A DNA stretch of 33,034 bases from Verrucomicrobiota bacterium (GTDB lineage Bacteria > Verrucomicrobiota > Verrucomicrobiia > Verrucomicrobiales > DEV007): positions 1-33,034 of the forward strand of contig QQNE01000045.1 of assembly GCA_003402735.1 (NCBI GenBank), read 5' to 3'. Both the position numbers and the translations under genes were made by a program. Positions 25,911-33,034 of the stretch are shown piece after piece. The notes beneath the pieces were generated by a model that saw nothing but the letters and a program-made list of their open reading frames with translations, had not been told where the DNA came from and searched no databases. Every line of letters starts with the position of its first letter. Within the stretch, counting starts at the first letter, position 1.

Positions 25911-28900
25911 ATGAAGACCGTCGCGTCCCCCCTAATTGCTCTTTGTGCGCTCGCTTGGTTGTCTGGCGGCGTCAATTGTCTCACGACTGGAGAAGAACCG
26001 GAAGTTTCCGGTTTGAGCCCGGTGCAGGGAGTGGGGAGGGAGACGTTGCGAGGGGCGTATTTGGCGGCCCGTCATGCGTTTGTCTCTCGTGAGAGCGGAG
26101 AGCTGGTGGCGCGGAATCTTTCGCAGCGTTGGTGCGCCAGCTTTGACGAAAGTGGTTTCGTGGCGACGCCGGACGATGGGAATTGGACGTGGGGTTTGGA
26201 GTTGCGCCGCTTCGGGTTTGCGGGTTCGGAGGTGGCCGCGAATGCGGTCCGTGGGCGGGCCGGGGAGGGGAGGTTGTCCTACCAACGGGGAGAATTTCTC
26301 GAGGAATGGTTTTTGAATGACGAGCGAGGTTTGGAGCAAGGGTGGACCCTGCAACGCCGTCCGGATGGGGCCGGGGAGTCGGGACCCATGAGGTTGGAAC
26401 TGGCGGTGCGAGGCGGGCTGGATCCGGTGGTTGCCGGAGGCACTGTGCAATTTGCCGATGGGGGCGGGGTTGCTCGCGTGACCTATTCTGGGTTGAGGGC
26501 ATGGGACGCGGATGGGCGTCGGCTGGAAGCCCGGTTCGTGGGTGGAGTCGATGGGTTTGCGGTGGAGATCGAGGAGGGCCAGGCTCGGTATCCGGTGACC
26601 ATCGATCCGATCGCCCAGCAGGCTTACCTGAAAGCCTCCAATACGGGAGCGCAGGACGAATTTGGCAAGGCGGTGGCGATCGACGGGAACGTGGCGGTGA
26701 TCGGGGCTCCAGGGGAGGATGGCGGGGCCAAAACGGTGAACGGGAATGGTGCCGACAACACCGCGGCGAATTCCGGTGCCGCCTATGTCTTCGTCCGGTC
26801 CGGCAAACTGTGGGTGCAGCAGGCGTATTTGAAGGCGTCGGATGGGGTGACAGGCGCCCTTTTCGGGACGTCGGTGGCGGTCTCGGGCAGCACCGCAGTG
26901 GTTGGGGCACCGCAACAGGGGGATACCGGGGCAGCGTATGTGTTTGTCCGGAGCGGCTGGATCTGGACACAACAGGCGATTTTGCGGGCGTCGAACGTCG
27001 GTTTGGGCGATCAATTCGGGACGTCTGTTGCGATTTCCGGGAGCAGCATTCTGGTCGGGGCGCCGGATGAGGATAGTGGGGCGACGCTGGTGGGGGGCAG
27101 CCAGACGGACAACACCGCGGCGAGTTCGGGGGCGGCCTATGTTTTCACCCGATCGGGCACGGTCTGGACGCAGCAAGCTTACATTAAGGCGAGCAATACG
27201 GGGGCGGGCGACCGGTTTGGTGGGGCGGTCGCCATTTCGGGAGACCGGGCTGTGGTCGGCGCCGCTGCGGAAGCGGGTGGAGCCACCACGGTGGACGGCA
27301 ATGGAGCGGACAACTCCAAGGTGAATGCGGGGGCCGCTTACGTCTATCGGAGGGATGGAACAGTTTGGAGCGCGGACGGGTATCTGAAGGCTTCGAACAG
27401 CGATGGCGGGGATGCGTTTGGAACGTCCGTGGCCCTGTCAGGGGATTTGGCGATGATCGGGGCTCCGGCGGAAGCCGGGGATGGATCGGACCCCGGAGAC
27501 AATTCCGAATCTGCGGCGGGCGCGGCCTATGTGTTTGAGCGCAAAGGGGCGCAGTGGGTTGAGAATGAATACCTGAAAGCTCCCACGCCGGCAGCCAACA
27601 AACGTTTCGGATTTTCGGTGGCGATCTCGGGACTCACGGCGGCGGTCGGGTCCCGTCCGAACGCAGGTCCGGATGAATCTGTCTACGTTTTCAATCGGGT
27701 CGGTTCGGCCTGGACGGCGGAAACAGGTTTGTTGCCTTCGGCGGTTTCCGGTCTGATTCAGTTCGGCTACGCGGTGGGTGTCTCAGGGGATGTCGTGATC
27801 GCCGGGGCCCCTCAGGAAGACAGTTCAACGACCGGGATCAACGGGAACCCAACCCCTGCCAGCACGGAAGACAACTCCGGGTCGGGCTATGTGTTTTCGG
27901 GAGATTGGCCGTATTACACATCACTCGCCAAGGGGGGGCAGTCGGCTCCCGGGGCCAGCGATATCGCCTTTTTGCGTCCTTCCTCGGCGGCGGTGAGCGA
28001 TGCCGCCACGGCGCTTTACGGATATTCCCTGAGCGGTGCGGGGGCGACTTCGGGGCGGGGGTCTGCGATGTTTTCGACGTTGGCTGGGATTGGGTTGAGT
28101 GATCTCCTGGTCCAGGCGGGCGATGATTTGGCTGGTCTCGGAGATGGCTACCAGTTGGGAAGCCGGGTGGTCTCGATCTTTGAACCGATCGTGCACCAGA
28201 ACGTGCAGGGCGGCGTGTTTCAGGCGGTGGTGGCCGGACCGGGGATCACGACGTCAAACAACCGGGCGATCCTGCGCGATGACGGAACCTACCTGCGTTT
28301 GCTGCGCCGAACGGGACGTCCCATCACAGAGTTGGGAGGTGCCAGCGCGAGTTCCTTCGTCGGGGTCCTGCAGAGCATGGACTCGGACTTGGTCACGGTG
28401 TCGCACAGTTTGCGCACGAGTGCCATCGCGCCGGTGGTGACTTCGTTGAACGATAGCGGGATCTTGCCGTTGAATGCAAACGGGGGAGTCCAATCGTTGA
28501 CGCCGCCTCGGGAGGGCGGTGCCGCCTACGGAGGTGGGGGCAATTTCGGGCAATTCAACGGAGTCGCCTCTGCAGCACAGGGGGGATTGATCCGGTTCAC
28601 GGCGGCTCTTCTTCCCACCGGTGGGGGAACCGCGAAGCAGGGGGTGTTTTTCACGGATCCCACCACGACAAGCACGGGCAGAATCATCTTGCAGGACGAG
28701 AACGCCTGGAGTGCCTCGCCGGGCAAATTCGTCTCGTTCCCGGCCGTCGGGGAAGCGGGCACCGGGACTGTGTTTCGGGCGACCTTGAGCGGCGTATCGA
28801 CATCCATCAATGAAGGGGTGTGGAATTCGAACGGGAGCAAAAAGCTGCTGCAAAAGGGCGTGGCGAAAGATGGGTTTACCGTGACCCGTTTCATCCGGGT

Positions 28901-29426
28901 TTGGCCGGTGGGGAGTGACCAAGCCGTTTTTCATGTGATGTTGGGCGGGACCGGTGTGACCACAACCAACAACGTCGCCCTGCTCCTCCTGCAAGGGGAC
29001 GACAAAATTTTGTCCCTGTTGCGGACGAACGACGTGGCGCCTGGTGTGGGCTTGGCCGCCGCCCGGGTGGCCTCGATTCAGTCGGTGGACGTGAACCCGG
29101 TGAATGGTCACTACGCGATCGTCGGGAGTTTGCGCGGGGTGTCGGCCGGCAGCAATCAGGTGCTTTGGGCAGGGCGCACCACGTTGGGAGACAACACCAC
29201 CAACAAGGCGTTGCGCCTGCCCTCGTTGCGACTGCGCAAGGGCGATGCTTACCGGACCGGCTCCACCTCCCGGGACCTCATCCGCTCGATCACCTTGCGG
29301 ACCGCGCCGGAGCCTACCGGGATCGGAGGAAGGGGGCTGGGTCAGGCCATTGGGATCAACGGGAACATCGTGGTCGGGGTCACGGCGGACCGAGGTCTCG
29401 AGGAACTCCTTCTCGTCGCTCCCTGA
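25911..29426 (+). CDS. Large secreted FG-GAP (integrin-alpha-like) propeller protein
   Basis: This protein has about 1,171 residues. The ATG at 25911 is chosen because the signal peptide (KTVASPLIALCALAWLSGGV) begins there and AAGGA precedes it; the open frame upstream reads as non-coding. An N-terminal beta domain (about 30-240) ends in the typical ARYPVTIDPIAQQ. Seven FG-GAP-type repeats follow (about 240-660), each of the form 'YLKASN..D.FG.AVAISGD.AVVGAP....GAAYVF.R.G..W', which fits one closed seven-bladed propeller. The second half (about 665-1171) has repeated units of the kind seen in DUF7453-type secreted proteins (GGVFQAVVAGPGITTSNNRA; FHVMLGGTGVTTTNNVA). It probably acts as an extracellular binding or adhesion protein. 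No anchor segment is visible at the C-terminus. Confidence 0.85.
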   Translation: MKTVASPLIALCALAWLSGGVNCLTTGEEPEVSGLSPVQGVGRETLRGAYLAARHAFVSRESGELVARNLSQRWCASFDESGFVATPDDGNWTWGLELRRFGFAGSEVAANAVRGRAGEGRLSYQRGEFLEEWFLNDERGLEQGWTLQRRPDGAGESGPMRLELAVRGGLDPVVAGGTVQFADGGGVARVTYSGLRAWDADGRRLEARFVGGVDGFAVEIEEGQARYPVTIDPIAQQAYLKASNTGAQDEFGKAVAIDGNVAVIGAPGEDGGAKTVNGNGADNTAANSGAAYVFVRSGKLWVQQAYLKASDGVTGALFGTSVAVSGSTAVVGAPQQGDTGAAYVFVRSGWIWTQQAILRASNVGLGDQFGTSVAISGSSILVGAPDEDSGATLVGGSQTDNTAASSGAAYVFTRSGTVWTQQAYIKASNTGAGDRFGGAVAISGDRAVVGAAAEAGGATTVDGNGADNSKVNAGAAYVYRRDGTVWSADGYLKASNSDGGDAFGTSVALSGDLAMIGAPAEAGDGSDPGDNSESAAGAAYVFERKGAQWVENEYLKAPTPAANKRFGFSVAISGLTAAVGSRPNAGPDESVYVFNRVGSAWTAETGLLPSAVSGLIQFGYAVGVSGDVVIAGAPQEDSSTTGINGNPTPASTEDNSGSGYVFSGDWPYYTSLAKGGQSAPGASDIAFLRPSSAAVSDAATALYGYSLSGAGATSGRGSAMFSTLAGIGLSDLLVQAGDDLAGLGDGYQLGSRVVSIFEPIVHQNVQGGVFQAVVAGPGITTSNNRAILRDDGTYLRLLRRTGRPITELGGASASSFVGVLQSMDSDLVTVSHSLRTSAIAPVVTSLNDSGILPLNANGGVQSLTPPREGGAAYGGGGNFGQFNGVASAAQGGLIRFTAALLPTGGGTAKQGVFFTDPTTTSTGRIILQDENAWSASPGKFVSFPAVGEAGTGTVFRATLSGVSTSINEGVWNSNGSKKLLQKGVAKDGFTVTRFIRVWPVGSDQAVFHVMLGGTGVTTTNNVALLLLQGDDKILSLLRTNDVAPGVGLAAARVASIQSVDVNPVNGHYAIVGSLRGVSAGSNQVLWAGRTTLGDNTTNKALRLPSLRLRKGDAYRTGSTSRDLIRSITLRTAPEPTGIGGRGLGQAIGINGNIVVGVTADRGLEELLLVAP

Positions 29427-29438
29427 ACGGCGCTGGGA

Positions 29439-30341
29439 TCAGGTCAGGGACAGGACCCGATTGATGCTGTCGGCCACCTTTTTCAGTTCCGTCAGGTTGC
29501 CTCCGCTCACTTCTGCGGCGCACCATCCGTGGAAATTGATCTCCACAAGGGCAGCCCTGACATCTGCCCACGGGAGATCGTCAGGGGCTTCCCCGATGGG
29601 GGCGAACTTGTCTGATGCGCGGGAGAATCCCTTGATATCGAGCTTGATGATTCGTTTGCCCAGGGCCCGGATCCATTCTCCCGGCTGACCGAACTTCCAG
29701 TGGTTTCCGATATCGAACTGCATCCCGACCCACGGAGAGGCGAATTCGTCCACGTAACGCACAAACTTTTCGGCGCTCTGTTCGGGACCGCTCTTGTGGT
29801 CGTAAAGGAACTGGTTCCAGACGTTCTCGATGGCGATGGAGACGCCCAGTTCGGCGGCCAGCGGGACGGCTTGGGCGATGTTGGCGATGGAGCGCGGCCA
29901 GATTTCGTCTTCCGGGCCATCGTCGCCGTGTCCGACGACGAGGAGAACGGTGTGGCCTCCGACGGCCTTGGTTTCGTGCAGGGCGCCTTTGAGATGCTCG
30001 AGAGCCTTGGCCCGGACGGCCGGGTCCGGGCTGGTGTGGCGGATATTCCAGTGTGAGTTGCAGACGGTGCCATCCACCGGAAGACCGGACGATGCGATGG
30101 CGGCCAGGGTTTCCTCGATGTTCAGGCCGGGTGGGCTGAGTTCGATTCCCTGAAATCCTGCTTCTTTGGCGATGCGGAACTTGTCGGCGAGAGTGGCTCC
30201 ATCTTTGACCATGCCGATTTTGAGGGTGCGATAGATCCGGCCTTGGAGGGTGGCCGCGGCCGGTTCGGCGGCGGTGGCGAGTGGGGCTGAGAGCAGGAGT
30301 GATGTGGTCGATTGAAGGAAACGGCGACGGCTGGGGTGCAT
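29439..30341 (-). CDS. Tat-exported sugar phosphate isomerase/epimerase-like TIM barrel
   Basis: This is a 300-residue protein. The ATG at 30341 gives a twin-arginine leader MHPSRRRFLQSTTSLLLSAP; in-frame sequence further upstream is not credible coding. The rest is a xylose isomerase-like (AP endonuclease 2) TIM barrel: EAGFQGIELSPPGLNIEET, VLLVVGHGDD, SIAIENVWNQ with a likely metal-binding Glu, GMQFDIGNHWKFG with Asp and His, IIKLDIKGFS, and a final GWCAAEVSGG strand. Such proteins isomerise or epimerise sugars, and exported forms are common in Verrucomicrobiota and Planctomycetota. Here it may work on polysaccharide-derived sugars in the periplasm; the substrate cannot be read from sequence. 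It converges on the FG-GAP gene, with 12 bases between stops. Confidence 0.88.
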   Translation of the reverse strand: MHPSRRRFLQSTTSLLLSAPLATAAEPAAATLQGRIYRTLKIGMVKDGATLADKFRIAKEAGFQGIELSPPGLNIEETLAAIASSGLPVDGTVCNSHWNIRHTSPDPAVRAKALEHLKGALHETKAVGGHTVLLVVGHGDDGPEDEIWPRSIANIAQAVPLAAELGVSIAIENVWNQFLYDHKSGPEQSAEKFVRYVDEFASPWVGMQFDIGNHWKFGQPGEWIRALGKRIIKLDIKGFSRASDKFAPIGEAPDDLPWADVRAALVEINFHGWCAAEVSGGNLTELKKVADSINRVLSLT

Positions 30342-30434
30342 GATCACAGTGTAGACTGAATTCCCGGTGCCGCTCAACCGAAGAACGGGAGCTTCTTGAA
30401 TGACACAGAGCCGCAAGGCGTGCATCGTGGGGCG

Positions 30435-31112
30435 ATGCTGTTGAAAGTTGGCCTGCTGCTGATTGTGGTGTCGGTAGTCATCGGGGAAGTGCTGCGCCAA
30501 GTGCGCATCCGTCAGGACGTTGCGCTGCGGAAGGTCCATCTGTCGCTTGGGCTGAGTGGGGCGGAGTTTGCGCGGCTCTTGTTGCGATTGGCGGATCGCA
30601 ACGATGTGAGGGTGATCGAGAGCCGCCACCTGATCACGGATCACTATGTGCCTGGAGCCAGAATTCTCCGGTTGGCTCCACAGAATTACCACGGAGTGAA
30701 CTTGGCCGCGGCGGGACTGGCCGCGCACGAGGTTGGCCATGCCCTGCAGGAAGCGGTTGTCTATCGCTCGCTCCCGTGGCGGCAGACGGTGATTGGGCTG
30801 GCTTACTATGGAAGTTTCGGTTCCTTTCTCGTCTCCGTACTTCCCATCCTGGTGGCGCGTCCGTTGGGCCTGTTCATCCTCGGGGCCTGCTGGATTTTCA
30901 TCCGGGCCAACAGCCTGCTGACGCTTCCGGTTGAGCGCGACGCAACCTCACGAATCCTCGATCTGATGCGCAAGTATCGGGTGGTGCCGGAGATGCGGGA
31001 GTTCGCCAAACTCGAGCAGATGCTGAGGGGAGCCGAACTCGACAAGGTGAGCGGATTCCTCAAAACAGTTCACTTCCTGGCATCGCACCTGTTGTTTTGG
31101 AAGTCTCGTTGA
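30435..31112 (+). CDS. Membrane zinc metallopeptidase, YugP-like
   Basis: This is a 225-residue protein from the ATG at 30435. A TTG at 30396 with a GGGAG four bases upstream is a real alternative that adds 13 residues. An N-terminal membrane helix (about 3-20) is followed by a cytosolic-type segment ending in the Zn_peptidase_2 string LITDHYVPGARILRLAP near residue 70, then the zinc motif AAHEVGHALQ with HEVGH at 98-102. Two hydrophobic segments lie at about 118-133 and 138-160, followed by the downstream LPVERDATSRILDLM motif with a Glu that may be the third ligand. This matches the uncharacterised YugP family in length and layout. It probably cleaves membrane or secreted proteins, possibly in quality control. 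Confidence 0.88.
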   Translation: MLLKVGLLLIVVSVVIGEVLRQVRIRQDVALRKVHLSLGLSGAEFARLLLRLADRNDVRVIESRHLITDHYVPGARILRLAPQNYHGVNLAAAGLAAHEVGHALQEAVVYRSLPWRQTVIGLAYYGSFGSFLVSVLPILVARPLGLFILGACWIFIRANSLLTLPVERDATSRILDLMRKYRVVPEMREFAKLEQMLRGAELDKVSGFLKTVHFLASHLLFWKSR

Positions 31113-31172
31113 CCCGAGCTTGCCTCATGCCGCCATTGAAGTTGCAGAAAATCACGTCTTACAGAACCACTT

Positions 31173-32867
31173 ATGTTGGAAGCGAATTGGATCGTCCGGG
31201 AAACTCCCTGCCCGAACAAGGTTGGGGCCATTGTTGAGGAATTCGGGATCCGAAAACTCGTTGCGGAGTTGTTGTTGCATCGTGGGTTCACGGAATCCGA
31301 GGCGATCTCCCGCTTTCTGAATCCCCGCCTTCAAGACCTGAGCGATCCCTTTCTCTTGCCGAACATGGAAGCGGCTGTGGATCGCATTCTGCTGGCGGTC
31401 GATCGCAAGGAGAGGGTGGTTTTGTATGGGGATTATGACGTCGATGGGGTTACCTCCCTGACGTTGCTCCAGGCGTTTCTTTCGGCTTATGGTCTCGAGG
31501 CGCAGACATTTCTGCCGCATCGCATGGAGGATGGTTATGGTCTCAACGACCACGGTCTGGAGCGCTGCCTGTCCGATTTCTCCCCCAACCTGATCATCGC
31601 CGTCGATTGCGGGACCTCGTCGATCTCGCAGGTTGAACTGCTCAAGCAGCGGGAAATCGATGTGGTCATCGTCGATCACCACGAGAGCAATACCGGCGCA
31701 TTGCCCCCCGCGGTGGCCGTGGTCAATCCGAAACTTGGGGATGGGTTTCATTATTTCTGCACCGCCGGGCTCATCTTCAAATTGGGGCACGCCTTGCTCA
31801 AGCGGCGCCGAAACGATCGCCTGGATCTCAAGGAGTGGCTGGACCTCGTGGCCCTGGGCACGGTGGCGGACTTGGTGCCGTTGGTGGATGAAAACCGGAT
31901 TTTGGTGCGCAAGGGGTTGCAACAGCTTGCCAAGACGCGGCATCCCGGTGTTTTGGCTCTCCGTGAGGCAGCCGGGGTGAGCCAAACTCCGGATGCTTAC
32001 GACATCGGGTTCAAACTGGGTCCGCGCCTGAATGCCGCCGGTCGGCTCGACACCGCAGAAGTGGCGCTCGATCTGCTCAGGACCGGGGATGCGGCCGAGG
32101 CGCGCCGTTTGGCGGAGGAATTGGATCAGCAAAATCGCCACCGCCAGGGCTTGGAACAACGCATCCGCGATGAGGCCGTGAGCATGTTGAAGGACCTGGG
32201 TGAAAATCTGGGCAGGGGGATCGTCCTGGGGAGCGATGAGTGGCATGCGGGCGTGGTCGGCATCGTGGCTTCGCGGGTGGTCAAGGAATTTCACCGGCCC
32301 AGCTTCGTGATCGCCTTTGACAGCGAAGGAATCGGCAAGGGAAGCGGTCGCAGCATTCCCGGAGTCTCCCTGGTGGATGCGTTGAATGCTTGCCGGGACC
32401 TGCTGGTGCATGGGGGCGGTCACGACATGGCGGCGGGATTGACCCTGCGCCGCGAGAACCTCGACGCGTTCCGGGAGCGGTTTTCCGCCTATCTGGAAGC
32501 GAATACGGCACCCGAGCTTTTCACGCCGCGGCTCGATATCGATTTGGTGGCGACGCTGGATGAGATCAATCTTGGGCTCTTGGACAGCTACGAAATGGTG
32601 CACCCGATGGGCATGGGAAATTCAGCGCCGCTGTTCATGAGTCGTGGGGTTTGCCTCGTGGAAGAGCCCCGTGTTCTCAAGGAGAAGCATTTGAAGTTGG
32701 CCCTGCAACAGAACGGGGTGAGGCTGGACGCGATGTGGTTCAACGCGGCCCATCATGATCTGCCCTCCGGTCCCTGGGACATTGCCTACCGAATCAGCCG
32801 CAACGAGTTCAGGGGCAGATCGAGCGTTTCGGTCATGATCGAGGCGTTGCGGGCTTCGCGGGGCTAG
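31173..32867 (+). CDS. recJ: Single-stranded-DNA-specific exonuclease RecJ
   Basis: This 564-residue protein has the normal length for RecJ, the 5'-3' single-strand exonuclease in recombination and mismatch repair. The DHH phosphoesterase motifs are intact: DYDVDG from residue 87, VDCG with Asp145, and DHHE from 168. The later ALGTVADLVPLVDENR and GPRLNAAGRLD motifs are also intact, as is the DHHA1 motif HGGGHDMAAG with His417. The C-terminal OB-like region (about 450-560) includes HPMGMGNSAPLF. Start: the ATG at 31173 follows the peptidase stop by 60 bases with no strong ribosome binding site. It is a housekeeping gene, unrelated by sequence to the secreted module. Confidence 0.98.
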   Translation: MLEANWIVRETPCPNKVGAIVEEFGIRKLVAELLLHRGFTESEAISRFLNPRLQDLSDPFLLPNMEAAVDRILLAVDRKERVVLYGDYDVDGVTSLTLLQAFLSAYGLEAQTFLPHRMEDGYGLNDHGLERCLSDFSPNLIIAVDCGTSSISQVELLKQREIDVVIVDHHESNTGALPPAVAVVNPKLGDGFHYFCTAGLIFKLGHALLKRRRNDRLDLKEWLDLVALGTVADLVPLVDENRILVRKGLQQLAKTRHPGVLALREAAGVSQTPDAYDIGFKLGPRLNAAGRLDTAEVALDLLRTGDAAEARRLAEELDQQNRHRQGLEQRIRDEAVSMLKDLGENLGRGIVLGSDEWHAGVVGIVASRVVKEFHRPSFVIAFDSEGIGKGSGRSIPGVSLVDALNACRDLLVHGGGHDMAAGLTLRRENLDAFRERFSAYLEANTAPELFTPRLDIDLVATLDEINLGLLDSYEMVHPMGMGNSAPLFMSRGVCLVEEPRVLKEKHLKLALQQNGVRLDAMWFNAAHHDLPSGPWDIAYRISRNEFRGRSSVSVMIEALRASRG

Positions 32868-32893
32868 CCTGGCCACCAAAAACCGGCGCGGAA

Positions 32894-32931
32894 GCTTGCT
32901 CATCACTTTGGGCTAGTGTAGCCCGCCAAGC
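32894..32931 (+). terminator. Nested hairpin downstream of recJ
   Basis: GGGCTA at 32910-32915 and TAGCCC at 32919-32924 form a perfect six-base stem with a GTG loop. GCTTG at 32894-32898 and CAAGC at 32927-32931 can pair outside it. The structure lies 27 bases after the recJ stop. No T-tract follows, so termination would have to be Rho-assisted or the hairpin has another role such as mRNA end protection. Confidence 0.45.
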
Positions 32932-32970
32932 AGAATGTGCATTATGGGGCGTGCGATTTTCTGCAAATTC

Positions 32971-33034
32971 AAGGCGCGAGGAGGGAGCTGAGCGAGCTCA
33001 GTGACCGACGAGCAACGCGGAAGTTGCGGGAAAG
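32971..33034. repeat. Structured GC-rich element at window edge, possibly dispersed repeat
   Basis: CTGAG 32988-32992 pairs with CTCAG 32997-33001, or alternatively GAGCT 32985-32989 with AGCTC 32995-32999. GCAAC 33012-33016 pairs with GTTGC 33023-33027. Two adjacent short hairpins in an AAGGCGCGAGGAGGG...GACGAGCAACGCGG context resemble REP-like extragenic elements, though no second copy occurs in this window and the element may run past its end. Confidence 0.35.

Noticed and set aside
30342..30740. N-terminal extension of the TIM-barrel gene
   Set aside because: It overlaps the divergent peptidase gene and precedes a clear twin-arginine leader.

Overview
The window is about 33 kb of GC-rich bacterial chromosome. 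Its content points to the Verrucomicrobiota, or less likely the Planctomycetota: three tandem DUF1501 genes beside a DUF1549/DUF1553 gene, a PSCyt1-type cytochrome fused to WD40 repeats, very large secreted multidomain proteins, twin-arginine leaders, and scattered housekeeping genes (recG, recJ). This assignment is an inference from families, not from a marker gene. I saw no rRNA, tRNA, CRISPR array, transposase or phage gene.

Layout. Positions 1-2200 hold four small plus-strand genes: a DUF3147 membrane protein, a secreted protein with BamE/OmlA-like patterns, a DUF2293 protein and a LURP-one-like protein. recG follows (2345-4432). Convergent to it is a giant minus-strand gene (4463 to about 10714). 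It encodes an exported protein of about 2,083 residues combining four malectin-type domains, a glucose/sorbosone dehydrogenase-type propeller, a SO2930-type diheme cytochrome region, twelve Ca-binding TSP3-like repeats, a carbohydrate-binding-like domain and a C-terminal domain.

A strikingly AT-rich divergent promoter region (about 10740-10880) separates the giant gene from a tight six-gene plus-strand operon (10973-22328): DUF1501, DUF1501, DUF1501, a DUF1549/DUF1553 cytochrome-like protein with Ig-like domains, a TIG/PPC-domain protein, and a PSCyt1-WD40-coiled-coil protein. Most junctions overlap or abut, so the products are probably made together. All six carry export signals, and two carry heme motifs. 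Together with the giant protein this looks like one secreted carbohydrate-binding, redox and hydrolase-like module, and it is the best candidate in the window for an undescribed system.

Downstream lie a pentameric ligand-gated ion channel homologue (22401-23393), a convergent PAS-AraC regulator (23565-24368), a secreted HExxH protein (24908-25633) with an intriguing in-frame ORF after its stop, a seven-bladed FG-GAP propeller protein (25911-29426), a Tat-exported sugar isomerase-like TIM barrel (29439-30341), a YugP-type membrane zinc peptidase (30435-31112) and recJ (31173-32867). The last 170 bases contain nested inverted repeats that may be a terminator plus part of a dispersed structured element.
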